Below are positions 46,238 through 55,781 of a stretch of 64,000 bases of DNA, piece after piece. The translations under genes were made by a program, and so were the position numbers. The DNA comes from Tritrichomonas foetus (Eukaryota; Parabasalia; Tritrichomonadida; Tritrichomonadidae): assembly GCA_001839685.1 (NCBI GenBank), contig MLAK01000549.1:123801-187800 (forward strand), read 5' to 3'. The stretch's first letter is position 1. Each line of letters starts with the position of its first letter. The notes under the pieces are model-generated. The model did not search any database. It was given only the letters and a program-made list of their open reading frames with translations, and was not told the DNA's origin.

Positions 46238-47809
46238 ATGTCAATTGACCCGGGAACTCAAGCTTCGAATTTCGATGAGATATATCGCATCTATCACAAC
46301 CTTTTTTCGCACGATGTGACAGACTATGAGACCGAACAAACTCGTTTGATTCTACCCATTCTTCCAATCCCGATTCTAGTTTCAGTCTGCGAGGCTGCAA
46401 CAAAAGTTTTTATGGATGAACCGAATCTTCTCGAAATTAACTGTGATGTGGCTGTCGTTGGCGATCTTCACGGCCACATATTAGACCTTTTCCGAATATT
46501 AAATCTTTTAGGAACCCCGCCAGAAAGAAATTACCTATTTTTGGGCGATTTCGTCGACAGAGGTGAATTCTCAACAGAAACAATAACGATAATTCTCATT
46601 ATGAAGATTTTATATCCACAGAATATTTTCATCATTCGAGGGAACCACGAATTTGGCGAAATGTTTACCCGTTGCGGTTTTTCTAACGAGCTTGAACAGA
46701 TTTACGACAATTCGAGTCTCAAAAATAATTTCCAAAAATGCTTTTCTTACATGCCGCTTGCTGCACTTGTGCATGATTCAATTTTGTGTGTTCATGGCGG
46801 TATCGGCCCGAATTTCAATACTCTCGGCCAAATAGCAGACATTAAACGTCCACTTCACGGATACGATGATGACGTCATAATGAGCATCGTCTGGAGTGAT
46901 CCAACAACGCATGCAGATAATTATCTTCCGTCCACGCGCGGTTCAGGCTATCTCTTTGGGTGTGATGCCCTTTCGAGATTTTTGAAATCGCAAGTTTTAG
47001 ATTTTCTCGTCAGGGGACATGAATGCATCCCAGGAGGTGTTGAAGAGCAACTTGAAGGGAAAATGGCAACAGTGTTTTCAGCATCAAACTATTGCGGAAT
47101 GCTTGGAAATGAATGTGGTGTTTTGATTTTGAACAAAGATAAAACTCGAAAAACTGAAAAGTTTCCAGCATTAAACTATTTGAGAAGATATCAGGCAAGA
47201 TTCATTGAAAGCGAAGATGATTTTGTTTTCAAGCTAAAAAAGAATATTATTCAAGCACCAGGTGCAACAATGTCTCTCAATTCTCTTCCAGCACTAAACA
47301 GAAATACAGGATTAAGGAGTTCCGATTCACATTTGACATTCCAAACATTAAAATCACCATCAATGCTTCCAAACGGTCGTCGTGTTTCAATAACAGATAA
47401 ATTTTCAGGATCAAGGTCTTTAGGAAATCCAGCAGCAGTCACTACGCCAGTTCCTCAAATAAGAAGAAGATCCGTAGCATACGGTGGTCAATTAACACCT
47501 CAATTTTCTCAAGTTAGTATCAATATGAGCGACCCATCTCGAAAACTACCAAACTCAAAAAGAATGTCACTCCATGATACATCATCTAATGCAGCAGATA
47601 TCGTACAGAGTTCGCCTACTTTTGGCGGGATGCCCCTTCGGCCAGTCGTTCCAACATTATGCAGAACAAATCCAACACCGAGGAGACTCCCAGCGTCACT
47701 CGATGGACCACTCCCACGTCACGAAATAAAGATGCCAACCAGTGAGCCCTTCCCTTCCTTCAGGAAGAGACACTACGAAAGCTTGAACAAGCCAAGCGAA
47801 CATAAGTGA
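46238..47809 (+). CDS. PP1-like Ser/Thr protein phosphatase with C-terminal extension
   Basis: A 523-residue phosphoprotein phosphatase of the PPP family. All catalytic motifs are intact: GDLHGH (metal site), GDFVDRG, RGNHE, VHGGIGP and RGHE, plus SASNYCGMLGN at the domain end (about residue 290). The sequence is nearest to PP1, though PP1-proper lacks the early insertion (VSVCEAATKVFMDE). The C-terminal 190 residues are disordered and Ser/Pro/Arg-rich (RRRSVAYGGQLTP, PRKLPNSKRMS), a feature not found in standard PP1 and probably phosphorylated or a docking tail. The start is ATG 46238. Soluble; target unknown. Confidence 0.9.
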   Translation: MSIDPGTQASNFDEIYRIYHNLFSHDVTDYETEQTRLILPILPIPILVSVCEAATKVFMDEPNLLEINCDVAVVGDLHGHILDLFRILNLLGTPPERNYLFLGDFVDRGEFSTETITIILIMKILYPQNIFIIRGNHEFGEMFTRCGFSNELEQIYDNSSLKNNFQKCFSYMPLAALVHDSILCVHGGIGPNFNTLGQIADIKRPLHGYDDDVIMSIVWSDPTTHADNYLPSTRGSGYLFGCDALSRFLKSQVLDFLVRGHECIPGGVEEQLEGKMATVFSASNYCGMLGNECGVLILNKDKTRKTEKFPALNYLRRYQARFIESEDDFVFKLKKNIIQAPGATMSLNSLPALNRNTGLRSSDSHLTFQTLKSPSMLPNGRRVSITDKFSGSRSLGNPAAVTTPVPQIRRRSVAYGGQLTPQFSQVSINMSDPSRKLPNSKRMSLHDTSSNAADIVQSSPTFGGMPLRPVVPTLCRTNPTPRRLPASLDGPLPRHEIKMPTSEPFPSFRKRHYESLNKPSEHK

Positions 47810-48357
47810 CACACTCATACTCTTTGTTTTTTGTTATTTTTGAATGGCTAATTTTGAAAGGCCCACTTTAAAAGAACCACACAAAGAGATAGAAATCTAG
47901 ATTACAAATGACACTGCTGTATAAATATAATGTGTAAGGCAGTTTCGATGTTTGTTTTGAATGATTTAATTCCTGCGGATATTGTTTTCCATTTTGGTAA
48001 GATGTCCAAATGTTATTGTGTTATATAGTATTTGTATTTTAAAGCTATGTAATAAAGTTATTAGTAGACAATTTTCTTTATCTTTTTTTCTCAATATTTT
48101 TAGAGTCTGAAAAGTGTTCCATCAGTGATTGAGATAGCTCTGAATGATAAAAGTATTATTCGTTTCGAAGTTCCTTGTGTGACTAAGACTATTTCTCATA
48201 TGAAACTCATTTTCAACTCAAATCTTTATTCAATAATTGACTTGCCAATTTGGAATCGATGAAATAAATAAGAAAAAACATGTTATCAAATTGCATATCT
48301 AACAACATTTTTATAAAAACAATAAAAAACAAAAAACAAAAAACTATCGACAGTAAG
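47810..48357. other. Convergent intergenic region
   Basis: A 548-bp space between stops of the phosphatase and the cyclase-like gene. Some GT/TA-rich runs (47940-48070), no gene or repeat. Confidence 0.5.
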
Positions 48358-51300
48358 TTAGTTCTCAAGTACATAATATGTAGTTGCAAGAGTTCTATCT
48401 CGTAGTTTTGTATCACCAAGCTCAATAATTCGAAATCCAGATGCAAAAATTAATTCATAAACAGATCTCGTAATATGAACATGTCCAATTTCACTTGTTT
48501 CGTTCATCTGTGCAGAGAGCTCCATAACTGGACCAATCATTATAAAGTTTGGTCGAGCCGGACTCATCACACCTGCAATTATTGGTCCTCCAGTATGAAT
48601 TCCAATTTTTAAGAACTTATATTGTGAAATCAATTTCAAAGCAAGCTTAACACATGCTTCTGCATGTACGTTGGAATATCCATATGAATCAGTAAACAAC
48701 CCACCAGCAAAAATTAGTTTATTTGAATACATTTTCGTTCGAATCAAATTGGGGAAATTGTCATGAATTTCATTATCGATTTCTTGGAAAATTTGACTAT
48801 AGAAATCGAAATTATTAGGATGATTTTCTATTGAAACATGTCCTATAGTTACTGATTGGGACACAAATGAAATAGAATCATTGTGATCAAGTTCTTCCAC
48901 AATATTTTCAGGAATTACTTGAAGAAGTTTATTCTTAATCGATTGAGCTTCCATCATTAAAGCAATAAGACGATTATGTTCTTCAGTGAAATCTTCAATA
49001 ACAAAAGCAATTTTTTCAATCTCTCGATAATTGCCTTCAGTTGCCAACAATGAAGATGTCATTGCGAAGACATTCACAGAAATGAAATAGAGCTGTTTGT
49101 TAATAATAGTGGATAAATCAGCTTGGAACATTGTTGGATGTCGACCATTTAAGACATCATTAATATTGGTAATAAATTCTGTAACTGATGTATCTCCTTC
49201 AGTCGCGAGAAAAACATCGGTCAATCTTATTCCACAGACTTGTGATGCAGGGTATAAAGATAAATCCAAGAAACATTCATTTACTTCAATTATATTTAAA
49301 TCCCGATCAGTTAATATTGTTGCTTGCTTGATTTTTTCAAGAATTTCTTCGGAATTAGGGAAAAGTGATGAAGTTGTTCGATTCTTTTCGATATGTTTTT
49401 TTCCGGTTTCAAGCAAAACGATTGCATTTTTATTATTTATTAATGATTGCGGCGAAAAATATTGATAAAACCTTAAAGCTTTGCGAATTTTATTACTTTG
49501 ATAAGATAGATAAATAATCATGAAAATCAAAGATAGAATTTGAAAAATAATCATACAATTCAAAAAGATACTCGCTACATGTCTATAATTACTTAGAACA
49601 TCATACGTATCTTGGATAACTAGTGTGAAAAATTGACTTCCACGAAAAGTAGGAAAGAAGGAATATAAATAATATAAACAGCATAAGAAAAATTCATCAT
49701 TTTTTTCAATTAGTTTCTTCGGAAAATTGACGACACGAGTTTTCATGTTTAAAGTAAGAACATCTAATGAATCTGGAAAAGACATTGTTGCTATAGTTTC
49801 GAGTATTGTTTTTGGCTTATCTACAGTTTCATTAGAAATCGGAAAAACATCTGTAAAATAATTAAATAAAGTTTCGTCTTCGTTCTGATAATATGAATTA
49901 ACGGTTTTAAATTCGTCATATAAAGCAGTCTTTAAAAAACCAACAGACATGGATAAAATCATGTCAATGTTAATAAACAATTCAGGTCGTGTTTGAATAC
50001 TCGGTGCAAGTTGCATGTCACGATCATATGAATACAATAAAATGAAATAGTTTATCACAATATCAAACATTTCAAAATGTTTGTAAATATTTCCTATTCG
50101 ATTTCCAACAACGGCAGCATCAAGAATGAAGTTTTCAGACATATAATAAGTTCCTAATAAACAAATTGTTGCAACTAAAAAAGTTGAAAAGAAGCTAACT
50201 ACAAGTGCAATTTCTTCAACTTTGTGATCTTTTCGAATTTGAGTAAATCGTCCAAATTGAGACTTAGAATCTAACTTTTGAGTACTTTCTCCAAATTTGT
50301 TAATAATTGAACGAACATCTGTATTTGGAAAGTATTGAAAAGATTCAGCAACAGCTTCACTTTGAAGTTGAATAAGGAAGAGAAGTAGAATATAAGGTAA
50401 CGTCACTAAAAGAAGGGTAGCTATTAAACATAAAATTAAATATTCATTCAATAATTGATTACTGTTAGGTTCATATGTAGTTGCATATAATTGTGCTTCA
50501 GAATTAACAAGATTTAAAATGACCATTGATTCGTTAAAGTAAACGGAGAGTCTTTCGAATTCAGGTGAGTGAAAAAATGCTTTTGGTTCTTTATATTTTT
50601 CAAGAACAGCATTTATATCTATAAACATTTGAGTGACGATTGCAACAAATGATAAACCGTTAAAAACAATATTTTCTATCATTATCTGCGTAATTTTTTG
50701 AACAGATTTATCATTTAAATCTAATAGAGAGAGTGTTTCAACAATACTACCAAATTTGATCTTTAATTCGGTATTATAGTATATTAAACCTTCCGCTGTG
50801 ATGTTCATTATGGGAATGGCGCCATGTGAATATAATTCCGGTGCAACTATCATCATATATTCAGTCATATTTGTGATTATATATTCATCACCAGCCATTG
50901 TTAATGCGTATCCATTCAATAAAGTAAAAATTCGAATTAAATCATATTGAATAATATTTCCCAGATGCAAAAAATCAACAGCATTCTTTTCTTTCTGAAT
51001 AAATTGAGAAATATAATAATTATGGAATAATACATATAATCCAATCGATAATCCCGTAGTTATAACTAAGAAAATAACACCAAAAATAATACTTCCGAGT
51101 TTTGAACGATTAGTTAATTCTTGAATTGCAACTTCTAAAGATATTGCATTCTCTTCATCTTCGTTGTCATCCTCATCTTCATCATCCTCACCATTTCTCG
51201 ACTTCTGAATAATTCCACCAATAATCGCACCACCATTTGGGTCATTAGGATTTCCATCCGGAAGGCGACCAGTAGACATAATTTCAGGTTCATCATGAAT

Positions 51301-53112
51301 AACTGCAAGAACTCGTTTCGAAAAACCTTTATTGATTTTATTTCCACTTTGATAACTGGTTGTTGCTTGTGTTGTATAAACATTTAAAGAAGGAAAAACT
51401 GTCATTCCAATTTCCAAAGCAGCATCTGTTTCTGTTTTTCCTTCTCGTTTTAAAATTGTTAGTTTCTTTTTGAGTTTCTTTCTGGTTTCGAGATTCTTTG
51501 AAAGTCTGTCAGTGAAATTTAAATACGCTAAAATGATTTGCTCATTATTCGGATAATCGTCAATCAGTTGAGAAAATAAAGAATCTAATTCAACAATTTT
51601 ATGGTGAATGGTCGAAACATCATCCCAAAACATTGAAACATTTTTTTGTAAAACATTTTCCCAGAAACCACGAATGATTTTAATGATTCCTTCACTTTTA
51701 TTTTCAAGGACATCAATTTGACGGCGAATTAAAGGCGACATTGTTGTTTGCCTGGCGCGTGAAAGATGTCTCAATTGGAGTAAATATGTTGTTCGATTGT
51801 AAGTTTTTGGCAATTTTGAAATAATTGAAGCAACCCACATCATTTGACCATTTTTTGATGGAAAAATTGACATCAGTCTAGCAAATAAAATATATATGTA
51901 GATATTATCGGGCCATTTATTTTTCGCAAAGTCAAATAATTCCCAACTAAAGAAATAAGGATGCCAGAATTCAATAACTAGTCGAATCTTACATAAAAAC
52001 ATATAAGAACTTTTGAAATACATGTCCATTTCACTTTTGGCGGTTTCTGGAAAGTCTATACATGAATCTAAAAAGGCCATCATTTTTACAATTAAACGGT
52101 CATTAATAAGTTTCAAAATAATAATAATAGCGAATAATGAAATAACACCAACAATAAATTTAACTTCAATGTGAATTTCCGAATTAACAGTAAAATCAAT
52201 ACCAGTCATAAAACAATTAATTGAAGATGAAAGCATAACTGCAGATATAGAAAAAACTGAAACACGATGAATAAGACCAGAATTATAAAAAAATAAAATG
52301 GATCCAATAATACTACTTATTGCCATCATGAACGCAAAGCTTATTTTCACTCCAACAGTTTCAAACACGAATGGGATGTTTGAACACATAGAAAAAAGTG
52401 CGTTATACGTGGTCATCACAGGTGCCAAGTTTGGGAGCCATTCATGTGTTTTTGTATTTTCTAGAAGGACTCTTGGTGAAACGACTGTAGATTGAATTAT
52501 AACGAATATAATGAATATCACAGTTATGAAAACTAATTCAAAAATTGTGAAGGGCAATCCTGATTTTTCATCGAATTTTAAAAAAGTCGAAATATCTTTG
52601 ACCGCTGAAGGAATCCCAGCCAGTAAAAGTGGACCAGCAAGTGTTAAAACGAATTTAAATATTAATAGTATAAAATAGGCTTCAGCAAAAGCCAATTTTT
52701 TCGTTTTTTGATACTTCCAACTTCGATAAACCAAAAAAACAATGAAAACGAAATAAACGAGTGCGACGAAAAACGAAAAAAATGCACGGTCGTATGATTC
52801 CTCAGGTCCCCTCCACAAATAAGCAAGAACCTTCAGGATTGCTTCTAAAACTGACCGTTCTTTATATGAAGATATCGCATCGATCAAAAACGACGGAAAG
52901 TAGATCTGAATCAAGTAAATCGCAGCGAATATAAAACCAATAAACGAGTGAGTTTTAACCATTGAGTGGACTTTGGCGAAATACTGTAATAAATTTTGGA
53001 AAACGATTTTCGTCAGAGGAATTTCGATGATTGAGCCGTACTGAATGCCTTCTAGAACAACATCTTCGTCGCTAAAATCGTCGTTGCCGATGGCATTGGA
53101 CAAGTCCTTCAT
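48358..53112 (-). CDS. Multi-membrane PAS + degenerate class III nucleotidyl cyclase protein
   Basis: A 1,584-residue membrane protein (start ATG at 53112; GTG-CCG codons before it). The N-terminal 340 residues have several hydrophobic helices (FIFAAIYLIQIYFPSFLI, FFVALVYFVFIVFLVY, LVFITVIFIIFVIIQST), followed by helical repeats and an acidic linker. Further transmembrane segments sit near 670, 895, 975 and 1185, with large loops between. A PAS-like domain lies at about 1260-1330 (ATILTDRDLNIIEVNECF, GIRLTDVF). The C-terminal 200 residues have the class III cyclase shape (IGIHTGGPIIAGVMSPARPNF), but the usual metal-binding Asp sites read VSIENHP and MYSNKLIF, and the usual Asn-x3-Arg reads MELSAQM. 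It is likely catalytically dead or dependent on a partner. Trichomonads have a large family of such sensor proteins. Confidence 0.85.
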   Translation of the reverse strand: MKDLSNAIGNDDFSDEDVVLEGIQYGSIIEIPLTKIVFQNLLQYFAKVHSMVKTHSFIGFIFAAIYLIQIYFPSFLIDAISSYKERSVLEAILKVLAYLWRGPEESYDRAFFSFFVALVYFVFIVFLVYRSWKYQKTKKLAFAEAYFILLIFKFVLTLAGPLLLAGIPSAVKDISTFLKFDEKSGLPFTIFELVFITVIFIIFVIIQSTVVSPRVLLENTKTHEWLPNLAPVMTTYNALFSMCSNIPFVFETVGVKISFAFMMAISSIIGSILFFYNSGLIHRVSVFSISAVMLSSSINCFMTGIDFTVNSEIHIEVKFIVGVISLFAIIIILKLINDRLIVKMMAFLDSCIDFPETAKSEMDMYFKSSYMFLCKIRLVIEFWHPYFFSWELFDFAKNKWPDNIYIYILFARLMSIFPSKNGQMMWVASIISKLPKTYNRTTYLLQLRHLSRARQTTMSPLIRRQIDVLENKSEGIIKIIRGFWENVLQKNVSMFWDDVSTIHHKIVELDSLFSQLIDDYPNNEQIILAYLNFTDRLSKNLETRKKLKKKLTILKREGKTETDAALEIGMTVFPSLNVYTTQATTSYQSGNKINKGFSKRVLAVIHDEPEIMSTGRLPDGNPNDPNGGAIIGGIIQKSRNGEDDEDEDDNEDEENAISLEVAIQELTNRSKLGSIIFGVIFLVITTGLSIGLYVLFHNYYISQFIQKEKNAVDFLHLGNIIQYDLIRIFTLLNGYALTMAGDEYIITNMTEYMMIVAPELYSHGAIPIMNITAEGLIYYNTELKIKFGSIVETLSLLDLNDKSVQKITQIMIENIVFNGLSFVAIVTQMFIDINAVLEKYKEPKAFFHSPEFERLSVYFNESMVILNLVNSEAQLYATTYEPNSNQLLNEYLILCLIATLLLVTLPYILLLFLIQLQSEAVAESFQYFPNTDVRSIINKFGESTQKLDSKSQFGRFTQIRKDHKVEEIALVVSFFSTFLVATICLLGTYYMSENFILDAAVVGNRIGNIYKHFEMFDIVINYFILLYSYDRDMQLAPSIQTRPELFINIDMILSMSVGFLKTALYDEFKTVNSYYQNEDETLFNYFTDVFPISNETVDKPKTILETIATMSFPDSLDVLTLNMKTRVVNFPKKLIEKNDEFFLCCLYYLYSFFPTFRGSQFFTLVIQDTYDVLSNYRHVASIFLNCMIIFQILSLIFMIIYLSYQSNKIRKALRFYQYFSPQSLINNKNAIVLLETGKKHIEKNRTTSSLFPNSEEILEKIKQATILTDRDLNIIEVNECFLDLSLYPASQVCGIRLTDVFLATEGDTSVTEFITNINDVLNGRHPTMFQADLSTIINKQLYFISVNVFAMTSSLLATEGNYREIEKIAFVIEDFTEEHNRLIALMMEAQSIKNKLLQVIPENIVEELDHNDSISFVSQSVTIGHVSIENHPNNFDFYSQIFQEIDNEIHDNFPNLIRTKMYSNKLIFAGGLFTDSYGYSNVHAEACVKLALKLISQYKFLKIGIHTGGPIIAGVMSPARPNFIMIGPVMELSAQMNETSEIGHVHITRSVYELIFASGFRIIELGDTKLRDRTLATTYYVLEN

Positions 53113-53821
53113 CGGCACGTTTCCTGAATTTCCACTTCTTTTTGATGAATTTGGTTAAACTTTTTCAATAATTAGTATTATTTGAACCAAAATTTTTTAT
53201 TTCAATTTAATTATTTCGCTCACAAAGTTGATGAGGGCGAATCATCTTTTCTGATAAATTCTTTTCAGAAAAATAAAGGATTCAAAAAATGAATGAATCA
53301 CGTTTTTTAATTTCTTACCTTTGTTTTCATTCTATGATGAAGTGATATAGGGATTTCATGAGGATAATAGAATATGGCACTTTTCTTGGTTAAATAAAGT
53401 TATATAATTGCAAGAAAATGAAATTGAAGCAATATCTATTTTTTGATAAGACATCTTCTAGTAATAAAAAATCTTATGAAAAAGGATATATATAACTCTA
53501 AATCTTTGATAATGTTTTTATTTATAATCACATTCATTCCAACTTTAATCAACTTGTATTCAATTACTTGGTTAGTTTGAATTTCAAATAAATATCTCTG
53601 CTCATTCACAGAATATCATCAGTGCTTATAAATTATTATAGTCACTCGACCATTGGAAAATAATATGTGAATAACAATTGATGTTATTTTATTCCTTTTA
53701 CCCGAAACTATTCAACAGTAAACCTTCTTTCAAAACGAAAAATGAGATATTTAATTTAAATTATGTGAATAAAAAAATAAATAATAATGAATTAATATCA
53801 TTTTTAAATACTACAATATAT
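53113..53821. other. AT-rich intergenic region
   Basis: A 709-bp spacer upstream of the cyclase-like gene and downstream of the MFS gene stop. AACTTTTTC lies at 53158-53166. No gene; an open stretch at 53678-53911 overlaps the MFS gene and is noise. Confidence 0.5.
53158..53166 (-). promoter_or_regulatory. GAAAAAGTT motif upstream of cyclase-like gene
   Basis: AACTTTTTC on the plus strand is GAAAAAGTT on the coding strand, 46 bases before the ATG at 53112. Same orientation and similar spacing as for MOB1, MFS and NTF2. Confidence 0.4.
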
Positions 53822-55165
53822 TTATTCAAGTGTTACATGTGTTTGATCCATTTTTGGTTCCTTCAAAAACAGAAGACAGAAGTCAGCCAACAAAAGTGCA
53901 ACTGCAGATAGTCCCCAAAGACTAATTGCATAAGATTCAATTGGATAATGAACGTGATTTCCGTAGGTTTTCATAATTTCCGATGTAATTGTCTGAAGAA
54001 GTGCTCCTCCAATGAACGGACCAGTATTTCCACCACCAACCAGTGTTGCAGCAAGGGAAATATCGGCGAATTCTTTAAACATAGCAAGTGCTGCACCTTG
54101 TGACGCGCTTGAACCTACACCAAAAAAGAAATAACAAGCAATAATTGCTGCTGTTGGTAAAATATCTTTTGTTAAAGCTAAAATCAAGGCTGCTGCCAAT
54201 GAAAAAATATTTACAACAAAAAGCGTCCATTTTCGTGACTTAACTTTTTCAGAAATAACTGGTAAGAGTGGGGAACCAATAATAATTGAAATTGATAACG
54301 CCATTTGGACAAGTGATGCTTTATTTGCATCATATTTAAATACATCTTCAAGATAAGGTACACCCCACATAGCAGATACATCCATGTATATTCCTGGGGC
54401 AAAGAACATAAAAAGTGCCAACATCCAAAAATCACCTAATTTAACCATATTTTTCAGATTTCTGACAAGCTGACCAAATAGTTCAGATGCCTTGACCTTC
54501 GGCGGAAGTGGAACATCAGAATAATAGCCAAGTGATCGTGGATGCCCCTTTACGAAGAAAAATGATAATATCGCAATTACAAAACTAACGATAGCAACAC
54601 CCGAAAGACATAAGCGCCATCCAATGGCATGACCAACAACCGAGAGGGGCGTTTGGGACAGTAATGATCCAATTCCGCCCAACCCAATTAATGCTCCAGA
54701 AAAGAAGCGAAATTGTTGAGGAGTGAACCAGTTAGCGGCAATTTTGTTGGTCGGAACAAAAATTCCGGAGCAGCCCAACCCCACCAAAAATCTGCCAACG
54801 CATCCGACTGCTAATGAATGGGAAAATGCACAAAGAAGGGCGCCGGAAGCTGAGACAATATTTGCAATAGCGATCATATAACCTGGCTCGAAAATATCTG
54901 CAAGGGAGCCAACGAAAGGTTGCATGAGACCATACGGCCAGAAATACATCGACGTGAAAATACCGAGTGATGTCTTTGGAACATTTAAATCGCGCGCCAT
55001 TAAATCGGCAAGAACAGCGGTTGTAAATCGATGGAAATAAACGAATATGTATGAAAAACCTGACAGGAAAATCGCAAACCATTTTCGAAATGAATAATTG
55101 CAGCCTGTAGGTGGCTTTAAGTCTGTTAAATTGTCACTACTTCCAATGAGTGCTTCAGTGGCCAT
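53822..55165 (-). CDS. Major facilitator superfamily transporter
   Basis: A 447-residue, 12-segment membrane protein. The first half begins FAIFLSGFSYIFVYFHRFTTAVLADLM, and the MFS loop signature appears as GSLADIFEPGYMIAIANIVSAS. The second half starts after a cytoplasmic loop (SLGYYSDVPLPPKVKASELF) with WMLALFMFFAPGIYMD, and ends with a cytoplasmic tail KEPKMDQTHVTLE. The sequence resembles the organophosphate/oxalate-formate-like or glycerol-3-phosphate-type branch (FVGLGCSGIFVPTNKIAANWF), but a substrate cannot be named. Its stop overlaps TAAATA. GAAAAAGTT (55225-55233) is 60 bases before the ATG. Confidence 0.85.
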   Translation of the reverse strand: MATEALIGSSDNLTDLKPPTGCNYSFRKWFAIFLSGFSYIFVYFHRFTTAVLADLMARDLNVPKTSLGIFTSMYFWPYGLMQPFVGSLADIFEPGYMIAIANIVSASGALLCAFSHSLAVGCVGRFLVGLGCSGIFVPTNKIAANWFTPQQFRFFSGALIGLGGIGSLLSQTPLSVVGHAIGWRLCLSGVAIVSFVIAILSFFFVKGHPRSLGYYSDVPLPPKVKASELFGQLVRNLKNMVKLGDFWMLALFMFFAPGIYMDVSAMWGVPYLEDVFKYDANKASLVQMALSISIIIGSPLLPVISEKVKSRKWTLFVVNIFSLAAALILALTKDILPTAAIIACYFFFGVGSSASQGAALAMFKEFADISLAATLVGGGNTGPFIGGALLQTITSEIMKTYGNHVHYPIESYAISLWGLSAVALLLADFCLLFLKEPKMDQTHVTLE

Positions 55166-55781
55166 TAAAATAGATTTCTGAGAAATTTACCTTCTTTTCA
55201 TGAAAACGATGAATTTAAATGATTAACTTTTTCTATATTTAATTAGTCATATATTGAAAAATAGCAAAGCACCACAGAACTGAAAAAGTGATATAACATG
55301 ATCATGGCCAAAATAAAGTATACAAAAATTACCTGTTCTTACAAAATATGTTGTCAGTGATTTTCATTGTAGAAAGGTCGGTGATTTGACTATTGGTTGC
55401 ATGCCATAATAAATAATCATGTCTTGCAGTTGTTTTCATCAATGTGTAATTCATTGATTAATTCATTCAATGATAATAATCTTTCATGTTAATAATTTAA
55501 AAGTTGAATGATTTCTTAACTTCCACCAATAATACTATATTGTCATGAATCTTGAGAATATATCACTTTATTCAACCAAAGATATAGGAAAATATTAATG
55601 GATCCCAGTTTTATTTGTTTCAACAAATCCAAAAAGCATGAAGTTAACAAAATTGGAAGCGTATAGTTAACAATCAATTAATTAACCATTTAATAAGATA
55701 AATCTATCTATGTGAAGCAATTCAAAAAATTCATAAGATAGAATTTTGAAAGCTAATTTGAATACACCATCACAAAAAAAT
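55166..55781. other. Divergent intergenic region
   Basis: A 616-bp region between two starts. Besides the MFS-side motif, GAAAAAGTG sits near 55278. A CCATCACAAAAAAAT initiator-like site precedes the CLPTM1 ATG. No gene seen. Confidence 0.5.
55225..55233 (-). promoter_or_regulatory. GAAAAAGTT motif upstream of MFS gene
   Basis: AACTTTTTC on the plus strand, GAAAAAGTT on the coding strand, 60-68 bases before the ATG at 55165. Confidence 0.4.

Noticed and set aside
53678..53911. Rightward frame overlapping the MFS stop
   Set aside because: Overlaps the antisense end of a well-supported transporter and has no domain.
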